Shown: piece by piece, positions 16,971-25,534 of the stretch
How positions within the stretch are numbered: position 1 is the stretch's first letter
How the letters are laid out: each line of letters opens with the position of its first letter
Source of the DNA: a virus
DNA: 33,288 bases
Direction: 5' to 3' (one strand)
Virus record (IMG/VR): IMGVR_UViG_3300045003_000054
Location: 1-33,288 of that record
Notes under the pieces: generated by a model
What the model saw: the letters and a program-made list of their open reading frames with translations, nothing else
What the model was told of the DNA's origin: nothing
Database searches by the model: none
Position numbers and translations under genes: made by a program

Positions 16971-17657
16971 ATGTCCGGCCCCCCGGTCACGTCAGTCCCC
17001 CCGGTGTTGAAAGCCTTTCCGAGTGTTTCGGTGTTGCCTGGGCTGGACATCAAAGTCGTGTGGAGACCGCGCGCGCAGAACTTTCCGCCGCAGACCGCCG
17101 CCTCGGGCCGCGAAGTCATCGTTGGAGCGGGCGCCTACCCGATTCACGAGTTTGATTTGATCTACAACGTGCTCCGGTCCCGTACGGTCACGGAGCTTGA
17201 GTTCCGAACCCTGATGGGTTTCTGGCTAAACGTGAACGGGCGACAGTATCCGTTTACGTTCGTCAATCCGTGGGACTCGTATGCAACCGGCTCCATCATC
17301 GGCCCCACGGTGGCCGGTCAGACGCAATACGTCATCACGCGTGACTACGGTGCCAACGGTTACATCGGAACCGAACCCATCGGGATCATCGATCAGACCG
17401 CCACATGGAACCTCTACATCGACGGCATCGTGAAGTCGCCCTCCGATCCAACCTGGGGCTATTCGGTCGACGCGTCGACGCCCTGGAATCAACTGATCGT
17501 ATTCAACTCCGGTACCGCTGCCGGTCACACCATCTCGGTCGATGGTGGATATATGTATTACTGTCGTTTGGGCGACGATGAGACCGAGTTCGAGCAGGTG
17601 TTGTATAACGTACTCCAAAACCGCAAGCTCACCATCGTCACGAAGAAGGGCGGCTGA
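16971..17657 (+). CDS. Distal tail protein, DUF2460 family
   Basis: DUF2460 proteins form the distal tail ring that joins the tail tube to the hub in gene transfer agents and similar siphophages. Features seen are an N-terminal segment (VVWRPRAQNFPPQTAASGREVIVGAGAYPIHEFDLIYNVLR), the LMGFWLNVNGRQYPFTFVNPWD motif (about residues 83-104), a beta-rich middle part, and the C-terminal RLGDDETEFEQVLYNVLQNRKLTIVTKK. The 228-aa length is normal. It starts seven bases after the tape measure stop and ends three bases before the next gene. Confidence 0.85.
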   Translation: MSGPPVTSVPPVLKAFPSVSVLPGLDIKVVWRPRAQNFPPQTAASGREVIVGAGAYPIHEFDLIYNVLRSRTVTELEFRTLMGFWLNVNGRQYPFTFVNPWDSYATGSIIGPTVAGQTQYVITRDYGANGYIGTEPIGIIDQTATWNLYIDGIVKSPSDPTWGYSVDASTPWNQLIVFNSGTAAGHTISVDGGYMYYCRLGDDETEFEQVLYNVLQNRKLTIVTKKGG

Positions 17658-17660
17658 CAG

Positions 17661-18587
17661 ATGGCCAGGCCAACGCGAGTCTTTGCGTCGAGCATCTTCA
17701 CGACGCCAGGGCGGTATTTCCGCAAGGCCGATGCCTACAACATCACGCTCAGCGATGGCGTGACCGTCTACACATGGACCGACTACGATCAAGACTTGAC
17801 TTGGCCGTTCACGCCTGGTCCGTTCACGTTCAGCTCCCTCGGCCCACGGATTACCCGCACGAGGCTTTCCGTGAAAAATACCATCGAGGTACCCGAGCTA
17901 ACCGTCAAACTCATCGCCCTCGATAACGACCTCGTCAACGGCATTGGCATCAAACAACAAATCCATGACGGTTATTTCGACCGCGCATTGATCCAACTTT
18001 CGCGGCTCGTCATCGTATATACAGCACCCCCGACCAACAACACTGGCATTTTCGAAATCGGGTCCATTGGAGACGTGCCCGGTGGAATGTTCACCGGCTA
18101 CATCGGGGCGGCGAAGCTCTCCGCGTACGGGGCCGAGTTGACCTGCAAGGGGGGCAACGTCGCGTTCAATCAGTATTCGCCGCGCAATCTCTATCAGCCC
18201 GCTTGTATGCACACCTTTTGTGACGCCGGGTGCACGCTCAATCCCAACACTTACACGATTACCAACACTGTCGGAGCCTTGCCTTCGCGCGTCAAAATTC
18301 CGTGGGGCTCCGTTCCGGGGAGTCCCGGCAACTACACGCAGGGCCGACTCATTCTCACGAGCGGCGCCGCCTCGGGCCAGCGTCGCACCGTGAAGTTCTC
18401 GGACGCCTCGGGCCTACTGCTGCAATACCCGCTTTACAACACTCCCGCGCCGGGTGACACATTTTCCGTTCTCGAAGGATGTGACAAACAATACAACTCG
18501 GGCTCCGGCCAGGACTGCACCGCAAGATCGAACACGACTCATTTCAAAGGCTTTCCGTTCACTCCCCAGGCGGAGACAGCATTCTAA
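17661..18587 (+). CDS. Tail hub protein, DUF2163/BR0599 family
   Basis: This 308-aa protein matches the DUF2163-type hub that follows DUF2460 in the GTA-like tail tip set. A Cys cluster is plain: C182, C187 and C191 in ACMHTFCDAGCTLN, then C274 and C286 in GCDKQY and GQDC. In the related GTA hub a comparable set of Cys has been reported to hold an iron-sulfur cluster; binding here is inferred from the residues only. The C-terminal HFKGFPFTP is a family ending. It follows the distal tail gene by three bases and abuts the peptidase gene. Confidence 0.82.
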   Translation: MARPTRVFASSIFTTPGRYFRKADAYNITLSDGVTVYTWTDYDQDLTWPFTPGPFTFSSLGPRITRTRLSVKNTIEVPELTVKLIALDNDLVNGIGIKQQIHDGYFDRALIQLSRLVIVYTAPPTNNTGIFEIGSIGDVPGGMFTGYIGAAKLSAYGAELTCKGGNVAFNQYSPRNLYQPACMHTFCDAGCTLNPNTYTITNTVGALPSRVKIPWGSVPGSPGNYTQGRLILTSGAASGQRRTVKFSDASGLLLQYPLYNTPAPGDTFSVLEGCDKQYNSGSGQDCTARSNTTHFKGFPFTPQAETAF

Positions 18588-19043
18588 ATGGATGAGTCGT
18601 CGCTGAGGTCGGCTGTCGTGGCCGAGGCCCGCTCATGGCTGGGGACACCGTGGCGTCACATGGGGGATATCAAGGGACAGTGCGTTGACTGCGCCATGTT
18701 CCTCCGCATGACTTACATCAACGCGGGGGTCATCGCGCCGTTCGACCCGCGACCCTACCCGCGCTTGTGGTTCCTCCATCACGACGAGGAGAGGTTTCTC
18801 GGATGGGTCGTCGATAAGTTGGGCGGGACGGAAATCGCCCTCGACCGCGCCAGGCCCGCCGACCTCCTAATCTACCGAATTGGCCGCTGTTTCGCGCACG
18901 GTTCTATTCTGGTCGATTCACGAACGATCGTTCACGCGTATCACAAGAATCGAGAAGTGATCTTGACTGAAGTGTTCGACGGATCGTTGCGGGAACTCGA
19001 GGTGCGGGCGTTTGATATGTTTGCCTCGCGAAGGATGATATGA
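18588..19043 (+). CDS. NlpC/P60-type cysteine peptidase, tail-associated
   Basis: This enzyme probably cuts murein peptide bridges during DNA entry. The catalytic Cys is C35 in GQCVDCAMFL (the family form is G-x-D-C), the catalytic His is H104 in CFAHGSILVD, and H116 fits the third polar site. The N-terminus AVVAEARSWLGTPWRHMG is the family's usual start. Length is 151 aa, a single-domain form. The gene starts directly after the hub stop and overlaps the tail tip gene by ATGA. In GTAs and many siphophages this enzyme is fixed between hub and tip proteins. Confidence 0.88.
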   Translation: MDESSLRSAVVAEARSWLGTPWRHMGDIKGQCVDCAMFLRMTYINAGVIAPFDPRPYPRLWFLHHDEERFLGWVVDKLGGTEIALDRARPADLLIYRIGRCFAHGSILVDSRTIVHAYHKNREVILTEVFDGSLRELEVRAFDMFASRRMI

Positions 19044-21931
19044 GCGGGTTCCTCGGTGGAGGCAACAACTCGACCGCTACGACCCGCTACACGGGCCTTC
19101 AACTCCAGACATCCGCTCAGGGCATCCCCATCACGCTCATGTGGGGAACGACCCGCATCAAGACCAACGTGTTTTGGTATGGCGATTTCGTCGCAACACC
19201 TGATGGCGGCAAGAAGGGGGGCAAGGGCGGCGATGGTAAAGGCGGTGCGGTTTACAACTATTCGACCGCTATCGAGATGGGTTTGTGTGAAGCCGACGGC
19301 GGACTAGTACAGGTTCTAACCGTATGGGCCGACAAACAAATCACATCGCTCTCCAAACTCGGGTTTACGCTCTTTGACGGCTCGCAGACATCGCCCTGGA
19401 GTTATCTCACCAGCAAACATCCGGACCAGGCGCTGACCTACAAGGGCGTCGCCTATCTTGCGAATTCGAGCTATCAACTAGGCAAAAGCCCGAACCTGCC
19501 CAACCATACCTTCGAAGTCCAGCGCCTGCGCTTTCCCTGGTCGTGGCCGGCGACCAAGGACGCAATCCTGTCGCAGGTCATGACCGACTTCTTGACCAAC
19601 ATTCAGTATTCGATCGCCATGCCCTCGGCGTGGATCGACTCGCTTAACACGTTCAGCAACTATCAAAACTATTTGCTTGCGCAGGGCCTGTGGTTCTCGC
19701 CCGCGATCGAATCGCAGGAGCAAATTTCTTCAATCGTTGATCGGTGGGCGCAACTCAGCAACACCTGGGTTTTCTGGTCCGGAAACCTGCTCAAAGCCAT
19801 TCCGCTGGGAGACCAGACGATCAGCTCGTCGGTCAACTATACGCGGTCGATCAACACGTCCGTGCCGCTTGACCCAGGACCCTATCAAATCACGTTTGCT
19901 AACATCGTGTCCGATGGGGGCGTGAAGTATCAACAGTCTGGAGTTTCACTCACGCCGGTAGGCAGTCCGCCATCCGCAGCGGGGCAATACTACTACAACG
20001 CGCTCGCGCTGGCGTACGAGTTCAATCAGGCCGACGCCGGCGCGGCCATTGTGATCACGGCGACGTTCCATCCGATCTTCAGTTACACACCCAACTCAAC
20101 GATCACATTCGACCTGAATTACGACAACCTCGTCAGGAATGGAACCGACTCGCCTATTCTGCCGACCCGCCAGGACCAGGCCGACCTCCCCAACCACGTC
20201 CGGATTGAATTCAAAAACAGAAACAATGCCTATAACACCGACGTTGCGGAGTGGAAGGACGATGACCTAATCAACCAGTACGGCGTCATCGACCACCCGA
20301 TGACCCAGGCGCACGAGATTTGCGACCCGTTGGTCGCCGCCACGGTGGCCCAATTGCTCGGGCAACGGGCTGCCTACGTTCGAAACACGTACGAGTTCAC
20401 CCTGAATTGGTGGATGGGCTCAATGTCGGAGCCGGGCGATCTCGTCACACTGACCGATCCGCACATCGGGCTTTCACTTTTCACAGTCATGTTGCGGGAG
20501 TTGGAAGAGGACGAGAGCGGCAATTGGAAGGTGCTGGCTGAGGAGCACACGGGCACCGTGGGCGATCCCAGCGGCACGATCCAGCAGAGCACGCCGGTCA
20601 ACACGACTGTCAATCCCAACATCAGCCCCGGCGCGATCAATCCACCGGGGGTATTCGAGCCGGCATCATCGCTCACGAACGGAGTCGCGCAACTTTGGGT
20701 CGCCGCATCCGGCGGTCCGAACTGGGGCGGCTGCGTTGTCTATGTCTCGTTCGATGCTGTCAACTATACAAACATAGGCACCATCTCAACGCCGGCCGCG
20801 CAGGGGACGCTCACGGCCGGGCTGGCCAGCCACGCGGACCCCGACACGGTCGACACGCTTTCGATCGACACGACCATCTCCGCTGTTGCGCTCAACAACG
20901 ATGCGACCCACGCCGACGCGGATAACTACCGAACCTTGTGTACGGTGGCGCCAGCGTTCACAACCGTATGCCCGCCCAACGGCGAGTGCATGAGTTATGG
21001 GGCGGTGGCCATCACGGGAACCTACACGGATAACATTACCTATTTGCGCCGGGGCTTGTACGGTACATCGCCGTCTGCCCACAGCTCCGGCGATTTCTTC
21101 ACACGGTTCGATTTGTCCAAAACGACCGAACCGGGCAACTCGGTGTTGGTCTACGATCTCCCGGCGCAGTACATCGGGCAAGCGGTCTATCTAAAGTTCT
21201 GCAGCTTCAATCGATTTGCCAATTCGCTCGAATCCCTTGCCTCGGTGACAGCTTACACCTACACACCCACGGGCGCTGGTTACGGCGGTGGCGCGGGCGG
21301 TGTGCCCACGACGCCGACCGGGCTGACGGCCACGGCTGGCATCGGCCAAAACGTCCTCACATGGAACGTCAACCCGAACACTGACAACGTCGACTATTAC
21401 GTGATCTACGCGGCTACGGGACTCTCCCAGCCGTTCGCATCGGCCACCCAAATCGGACAATCGACCTCGCCGAACTTCATCCATACAGCCCTTGGGGCTG
21501 GCAGTCAGTGGACCTATTTCCTCAAAGCGCACAACGCTGTCGGACTATCGTCGCCCACAGGTGGCGTCAACTGCACGACGCTCACAACGGTTCCGAATTT
21601 GTTTCGACTATCCGGTAACCTTGCCGGCCAGCCAAGCGCAGGACAGGTTCTCTTTGAAGTTGAAATGGTTGGAGGGGAACAGCTTCCTGCCGGTCTTAGC
21701 GGAAGTGTTGGAGGCTGCGATGTGGCTCCAACCGGCAGCGTCTCCCTGCCCCTAACAGCGGGAGGCACGGCTTTAGGCAGCATGAACATTGCTTCCGGCG
21801 CGACGACGGCAAGTTTCTCGTTCGCGTCGGCGCATACTTTCTCCAACGGCGACGTGTTGACTTTCGCTGCCCCCGCCTCCGTTGACCCCACCCTCTCGGG
21901 CCTCCACTACACCTTCATAGGGACTAGGTGA
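19040..21931 (+). CDS. Tail tip/host specificity protein, gpJ-like
   Basis: This large central tip protein (963 aa) completes the tail and participates in host binding and entry. The N-terminus (TRYTGLQLQTSAQGIPITLMWGTTRI) and the flexible Gly/Lys loop at ~56-69 (GGKKGGKGGDGKGG) before YNYSTAIEMGLCE are typical of this class. Hub-like domains fill residues ~80-550. Residues ~754-850 form a fibronectin type III domain (PTTPTGLTATAGIGQNVLTW onward). The last ~110 residues are a separate beta domain that may contact downstream fibre proteins. AAGGATGAT precedes the start, which overlaps the peptidase by ATGA. Confidence 0.88.
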   Translation: MSGFLGGGNNSTATTRYTGLQLQTSAQGIPITLMWGTTRIKTNVFWYGDFVATPDGGKKGGKGGDGKGGAVYNYSTAIEMGLCEADGGLVQVLTVWADKQITSLSKLGFTLFDGSQTSPWSYLTSKHPDQALTYKGVAYLANSSYQLGKSPNLPNHTFEVQRLRFPWSWPATKDAILSQVMTDFLTNIQYSIAMPSAWIDSLNTFSNYQNYLLAQGLWFSPAIESQEQISSIVDRWAQLSNTWVFWSGNLLKAIPLGDQTISSSVNYTRSINTSVPLDPGPYQITFANIVSDGGVKYQQSGVSLTPVGSPPSAAGQYYYNALALAYEFNQADAGAAIVITATFHPIFSYTPNSTITFDLNYDNLVRNGTDSPILPTRQDQADLPNHVRIEFKNRNNAYNTDVAEWKDDDLINQYGVIDHPMTQAHEICDPLVAATVAQLLGQRAAYVRNTYEFTLNWWMGSMSEPGDLVTLTDPHIGLSLFTVMLRELEEDESGNWKVLAEEHTGTVGDPSGTIQQSTPVNTTVNPNISPGAINPPGVFEPASSLTNGVAQLWVAASGGPNWGGCVVYVSFDAVNYTNIGTISTPAAQGTLTAGLASHADPDTVDTLSIDTTISAVALNNDATHADADNYRTLCTVAPAFTTVCPPNGECMSYGAVAITGTYTDNITYLRRGLYGTSPSAHSSGDFFTRFDLSKTTEPGNSVLVYDLPAQYIGQAVYLKFCSFNRFANSLESLASVTAYTYTPTGAGYGGGAGGVPTTPTGLTATAGIGQNVLTWNVNPNTDNVDYYVIYAATGLSQPFASATQIGQSTSPNFIHTALGAGSQWTYFLKAHNAVGLSSPTGGVNCTTLTTVPNLFRLSGNLAGQPSAGQVLFEVEMVGGEQLPAGLSGSVGGCDVAPTGSVSLPLTAGGTALGSMNIASGATTASFSFASAHTFSNGDVLTFAAPASVDPTLSGLHYTFIGTR

Positions 21932-21934
21932 CGC

Positions 21935-22402
21935 ATGCGCGTTTATACCATTGAGTTCGACAATGTTTCCGTCTCAGCGGCTCAGGATTTGCTCGCCGCC
22001 TACTGCGGGGCCAACATGGCGGTTGAGGTCCACTCATTTGTCATCGGGCAAGTGACCGCCTCGACGGTGGGCAACCTGCGGATTCGGCTGCGGCGACTGC
22101 CGGCCACCGTTACGGCCGGGTCCGGCGGCACGACCCCCACTCCGGCGAAGGTGGGCGGAACCAACGATAGCGCGGCGACCTTCACCGCGCATGCGAATGA
22201 TACGACCCAGGCCACCACCTCTGGCACAGCGGTGACGCTGCACGCCGACGCATTTAACGTCGTCAATGGGTATCAATGGGTGTTTTTGAAAGAGGACCGC
22301 CCATCTGCAAAGCCCAACGAGGCGCTAGTGCTGTCGCTCGATTCGCCGCCTGGATCGGCCGAGACAATGAGCGGGACGATGACCGTCGCGGAGCTGTTCT
22401 GA
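21935..22402 (+). CDS. Small tail-associated protein, unknown
   Basis: This 155-aa protein follows the tip gene by three bases with AGGTGACG before ATG 21935. It starts with an alpha/beta-looking unit (MRVYTIEFDNVSVSAAQDLLAAYCG), then a Thr/Gly-rich link, and a C-terminal section with NGYQWVFLKEDRPSAKPNEALVLSLDSPP and SGTMTVAEL. Proteins with this overall appearance are common after tip genes in proteobacterial siphophages. A virion role (tip accessory or fibre base) is inferred from position. Confidence 0.62.
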   Translation: MRVYTIEFDNVSVSAAQDLLAAYCGANMAVEVHSFVIGQVTASTVGNLRIRLRRLPATVTAGSGGTTPTPAKVGGTNDSAATFTAHANDTTQATTSGTAVTLHADAFNVVNGYQWVFLKEDRPSAKPNEALVLSLDSPPGSAETMSGTMTVAELF

Positions 22403-22409
22403 AAGTTCC

Positions 22410-23648
22410 ATGGGCACCGTTGCGAAGTTCGGTAACCCGACCGGGGCGCTTTCCGGGTCTCTGACCGGCAATAGCGGGGCCAACTCGCTATACCTGACGA
22501 AGTACATTACCGGCAATAAAGACATCTCGAACATTACCCAGGGGTTTGTCAAGCATTCTAACAATGGGGCGACTGTTAAAATCAAGATGGTCGTCTATGC
22601 CGATTCAAGCGGCTCGCCTGCGGCACTTATCGCAACTTCCAACGAGGTAACGAATCCGACCGGCACAGCCGTTTTTCAGGCGTTTACCTACGCAACGCCC
22701 TTCAGCCTAACTCCCGCAACAGCGTACTGGCTCGGATATATCACCGATAACGGCTTTCCGGTTTTTACAAACACGACCAACGGTCAGTCGCTGGGTCCTA
22801 GACTCGGTTGGAATGCGTCTGCCACTCCCGCGATCAGCTACGCCTCTGGACCGCCCGCGACGCTGTCCGGTGGTACTCCCTCGTTCGGGAGCGCGACCTT
22901 TTCCAACCTGACCGATATGTATTTGCAAGGGTCGTATTCCGGCCTGGTGTTCGCAACCCCGGAGTTCACGCCCTGCGATGGTTTTGGCAACAGTGGCGGC
23001 AACGAGTTGCTCGTTGCCCCGTTTGTCGCTCAGGACACGTTGTCCGGAACTGACGCATTCTTGCAAGTCAACACGACCAACAGTACGGCGAAGATGAAAC
23101 TCGTCGTGTACGCGGATAGCGCAGGCTCCCCCGGCAGCCTTATTGCGGCCTCCAACGAGGTGGTCGGACCCACGGCCGGCTGGCAACACTTCGTCTTTGG
23201 GACCCCGGTGTCGATCACGGCCGGGACGCAATACTGGTACGGGACCTTCGCGGACTCGGTCGTCGTCGTCAAACGAACCGGGCCATCCAATGCAAAGGCG
23301 AACGCGGCCACATACGCGTTTGGCGTCCCGACGACGTTTCCAACATCTGGCATGACCACCACCGTGGGCCAGAACCTATACATCGACGGCCTCGCGATCG
23401 TTCCACAGTTGCAAAAGAGCGGTCTGACGGTCGCAAGATTCCTGACCGATGAAGACGAGCTGCCGGTGTTAACCAGGCGGTTTGCCCAGCCCGCATACCA
23501 GCCGATCTCCGGAAGGTCTGCGAGGCCACCATGGCAGGTGGACCTCTACGATTCGGCATCCCTCTGGCTACCTCAGCAGCATAGAAACTTTGCACCGCCC
23601 TCTCGAGCGACATCGGTCGTCAGGCCAGTGTTGTTTGTCATCACGTAG
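22410..23648 (+). CDS. Putative tail fibre/receptor-binding protein with duplicated domain
   Basis: This 412-aa beta-rich protein is the last gene before lysis, a common place for receptor-binding fibres. It contains two copies of a jelly-roll-like domain, about residues 25-180 and 198-335. The most similar parts are VKIKMVVYADSSGSPAALIA (first) and AKMKLVVYADSAGSPGSLIA (second), each followed by T-P-x-S-(L/I)-T-(P/A)-x-T-x-Y-W. Such domains resemble carbohydrate-binding modules. The final ~75 residues are Arg/Pro-rich and differ in character. The start has only a weak ribosome binding site. Receptor binding is inferred. Confidence 0.65.
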   Translation: MGTVAKFGNPTGALSGSLTGNSGANSLYLTKYITGNKDISNITQGFVKHSNNGATVKIKMVVYADSSGSPAALIATSNEVTNPTGTAVFQAFTYATPFSLTPATAYWLGYITDNGFPVFTNTTNGQSLGPRLGWNASATPAISYASGPPATLSGGTPSFGSATFSNLTDMYLQGSYSGLVFATPEFTPCDGFGNSGGNELLVAPFVAQDTLSGTDAFLQVNTTNSTAKMKLVVYADSAGSPGSLIAASNEVVGPTAGWQHFVFGTPVSITAGTQYWYGTFADSVVVVKRTGPSNAKANAATYAFGVPTTFPTSGMTTTVGQNLYIDGLAIVPQLQKSGLTVARFLTDEDELPVLTRRFAQPAYQPISGRSARPPWQVDLYDSASLWLPQQHRNFAPPSRATSVVRPVLFVIT

Positions 23649-23673
23649 CGCTTGCCGAAAGGAAGGTAGGGAC

Positions 23674-23985
23674 ATGGACATTCCCGACGCAGTGTTTTGG
23701 GGTGGCGCAATAACCATCACATCGGCGCTTGTGGGGTATGTCGTCCGCATCGAGTCGCGACTCAATGAGCGGTTGACGCGAGACGAACACCAACGGATTT
23801 GCGACCGGAGCAACGGCGACCTCAACCGGAAGTTGGATGACGTTCGCCGCCTCCTTGAAGAGTCTCGCGAGGATCGACGCCGCCTTCACGAAACTATGCA
23901 ACTCGTTGCGACGGAGGTCGCCGTAATGCGGGGGCGCGCGCTACATCTTTCAGGCAGCTCGTCTAACAGAGAGGGATTGTCCTAA
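23674..23985 (+). CDS. Small membrane protein with coiled coil, lysis-region
   Basis: AAAGGAAGG lies 8 bases before ATG 23674; upstream in-frame starts overlap the fibre gene and were rejected. The 103-aa product has one N-terminal membrane segment (FWGGAITITSALVGYVV, about residues 8-24), then a charged helix rich in Arg and Glu (LNERLTRDEHQRICDRSNGD to RRRLHETM) likely to form a coiled coil. Its place before the endolysin suggests a role in lysis, for example as a holin partner or antiholin. The topology differs from XhlA-type proteins, where the membrane segment is C-terminal. Confidence 0.68.
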   Translation: MDIPDAVFWGGAITITSALVGYVVRIESRLNERLTRDEHQRICDRSNGDLNRKLDDVRRLLEESREDRRRLHETMQLVATEVAVMRGRALHLSGSSSNREGLS

Positions 23986-24000
23986 CAGGGAGGGATCGTG
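23963..24000 (+). repeat. 19-bp tandem duplication over the endolysin start
   Basis: Two adjacent 19-base units, 23963-23981 and 23982-24000, share CTAACAG-GAGGGAT-GT with three differences. The second copy supplies the GGGAGGG ribosome binding site and GTG start of the endolysin. The first encodes the last residues (SNREGLS) of the preceding gene. Confidence 0.75.
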
Positions 24001-24447
24001 AGCCAAGCGCTTGAACTGGCCTACCAACGTCTATCAGGTGGCGAAGAAGGCCGACGCGCGCACGCCTACAACGATGCGACCGGGGCGCGCGTGAGTTGCC
24101 TTCCGAGCGGCAACCTCACTATTGCGGTCGGCGTCGACTTGGAAGTTGGGTTGGATGACGAAGAGATCGATTGGCTCAGCAGGCACCGGCTCGCGAAGGT
24201 CGAGGCGGGTTTGTTGGTGTACTCGTGGTATCAACATTGCGACCCCGTGCGCCAGTCGGTGCTTCTCGATATTGCGTTCAACGTCGGGGTGGCGGGCCTG
24301 CTTCATTTCGTGCACATGATCGCGGCGATCGGGTGCGCGGACTGGAAAGCGGCACAAGCGGAATGCTCGGTGCAAGATGAAAAGTTGCGTCCGAGGTATG
24401 CGCGTTTGGGACGGATTCTTTTAACAGGGGAGGCTGGGACACCATGA
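23998..24447 (+). CDS. Endolysin, GH24 (T4-type) lysozyme
   Basis: This muramidase hydrolyses peptidoglycan at the end of infection. The GH24 catalytic signature is present: Glu17 in GGEEGRRAHAYND, Asp26 nine residues later (the same spacing as E11-D20 of T4 lysozyme), and Thr41 in NLTIAVGVDL. LLDIAFNVGVAGL provides the conserved helix. Length is 149 aa, normal for a single-domain enzyme. No signal peptide or signal-anchor is seen, so export should depend on a holin. The start is GTG 23998 with a strong GGGAGGG. It overlaps the next gene by ATGA. Confidence 0.88.
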   Translation: MSQALELAYQRLSGGEEGRRAHAYNDATGARVSCLPSGNLTIAVGVDLEVGLDDEEIDWLSRHRLAKVEAGLLVYSWYQHCDPVRQSVLLDIAFNVGVAGLLHFVHMIAAIGCADWKAAQAECSVQDEKLRPRYARLGRILLTGEAGTP

Positions 24448-24716
24448 CCATGAAGGAATACTGGCACAAACACGGAACGAAACTCATCGGATTCGTCTCC
24501 TCGGCGATCGGCGTGGTGGAATTGATCGACTCGACAACGTGGCAGGTTATCGAGCGCTTGCTTGGTCCGCAGTTAGGGAAGGTTGTCTCCAACGGCGTGC
24601 TGATCCTGTCGGGGGTGATGACGGCATACCGGGGGTTTCGCAACTCCGCGCAACGTGCGGACGTTCTTCCGCCGCCTCAGCCCCGTACGCCGCCTACCGG
24701 GGGAACTGGCTCGTGA
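24444..24716 (+). CDS. Putative holin
   Basis: This 90-aa protein between endolysin and spanins has a charged N-terminus (MTMKEYWHKHGTK), a first hydrophobic stretch (LIGFVSSAIGVVELI, ~14-28), a short linker, a second one (VVSNGVLILSGVMTAY, ~47-62) and a hydrophilic Pro-rich tail. Two membrane segments with this arrangement fit a class II-type holin that opens the inner membrane to release endolysin. The family was not recognised by name. Start and stop overlap both neighbours (ATGA, then GTGA), so lysis proteins are co-translated. Confidence 0.7.
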   Translation: MTMKEYWHKHGTKLIGFVSSAIGVVELIDSTTWQVIERLLGPQLGKVVSNGVLILSGVMTAYRGFRNSAQRADVLPPPQPRTPPTGGTGS

Positions 24717-25237
24717 ACCCGACTCTGTCGTTAGTTGCGGTGCTGATCGTTGTCGCCGCCTTGGTGGGCGCGGGCGCGGCGGTTCATCACCGGGGTTACC
24801 GCGCGGGCCAAGCGGAGCGGGAGGCGTACTACGCGCCGATACTGCGAGCGCAGTCGGCCGCGAAGCTCGCCGCCGATCAGCGCGCCGACCAACTCGCCGC
24901 CGCCGCTGACGCCGCAACCAGGGAATTGGAGGGCCGATATGCCGAACAGAACAGAATTCTTACGAACCGTGCTAATGCTGCTCAATCTCGTTTGGCTGAC
25001 ATCCTGCGCAACACCTCTCCCGGTACCTGTACCGGTCATCAGCAAATGCCCGAGCCTCCCGCAACCGCCCCCGGAGCTATTGGCACCCCCGGAAGCGACG
25101 ACCGCGTTGGACGACTTGCAACGAGCCTTGCAGGAGTGGGCGGACGGTGCGAAGCCGACGCCGCCCGACTCCAACACTGGCAGGAGTGGTTCCGAACACA
25201 ACAGGCGCTAGCGGACCGTGCCGCGACCCGACCGTAA
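24713..25237 (+). CDS. Rz: Rz-like i-spanin
   Basis: The inner-membrane spanin subunit helps fuse inner and outer membranes in the last lysis step. GTG 24713 overlaps the holin stop (GTGA). The N-terminus has one membrane segment (LSLVAVLIVVAALVGAGAAV), then a basic turn and a long Ala/Gln/Arg helix (QAEREAYYAPILRAQSAAKL to LEGRYAEQNRILTNRANAAQ) for periplasmic coiled coil. The C-terminal half has several Cys and a helix ending EWFRTQQALADRA. Length is 174 aa. Earlier in-frame starts overlap the holin fully and lack a signal. Its reading frame contains the Rz1 gene in another frame. Confidence 0.85.
   Translation: MNPTLSLVAVLIVVAALVGAGAAVHHRGYRAGQAEREAYYAPILRAQSAAKLAADQRADQLAAAADAATRELEGRYAEQNRILTNRANAAQSRLADILRNTSPGTCTGHQQMPEPPATAPGAIGTPGSDDRVGRLATSLAGVGGRCEADAARLQHWQEWFRTQQALADRAATRP
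24939..25211 (+). CDS. Rz1: Rz1-like o-spanin lipoprotein, nested within Rz
   Basis: This outer-membrane spanin is encoded entirely inside the Rz gene in a different frame, the lambda arrangement. ATG 24939 has GGAGGG at good spacing. The 90-aa product begins with a signal peptide and lipobox LTSC (Cys23), giving a mature lipoprotein with the Pro-rich section TPLPVPVPVISKCPSLPQPP. A short helix follows (TTALDDLQRALQEWADG). Mature o-spanins are usually 40-70 aa, so this is a normal to long member. It implies that the host has an outer membrane. Confidence 0.87.
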   Translation: MPNRTEFLRTVLMLLNLVWLTSCATPLPVPVPVISKCPSLPQPPPELLAPPEATTALDDLQRALQEWADGAKPTPPDSNTGRSGSEHNRR

Positions 25238-25474
25238 GCGACGCGCCGTGATTCGCACGACGGCGTGCTGACCTTTGTAACAGTCGGAAACCAAGTTTAA
25301 CGCCTCGTTGGCGAGGTCTTGCAACTCATCCATGTCGCTTACGCACATGTCACTTGTCTCCTGAAGCTGTTGGATACTGTTGTTCAAATCTTTGCGTTTG
25401 CGGTCGATCCGATGCAGTAGCGTGTGAACTCTCGGATCGTGTTTGTTTCTCGTCTTTATCGGCGTCTTCTTCAT
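25208..25474 (-). CDS. Small charged helical protein, unknown
   Basis: This leftward gene faces the lysis cassette and overlaps the ends of Rz and Rz1. ATG 25474 is preferred (GGTGGT ~6 bases upstream) over the in-frame GTG at 25483. The 88-aa product is Lys/Arg-rich at both ends, with a helical middle part (LLHRIDRKRKDLNNSIQQLQETSDMCVSDMDELQDLANEALNLV) that could dimerise. No membrane or signal segment is seen. No family is recognised. It is the last gene of the leftward accessory cassette. Confidence 0.5.
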   Translation of the reverse strand: MKKTPIKTRNKHDPRVHTLLHRIDRKRKDLNNSIQQLQETSDMCVSDMDELQDLANEALNLVSDCYKGQHAVVRITARRLRSGRGTVR

Positions 25475-25534
25475 TGTTACCACCGTTTCGGTTGGGCGAC
25501 GGGGACCTTCTTCCGCGCGGTATTGCGGATTTAG

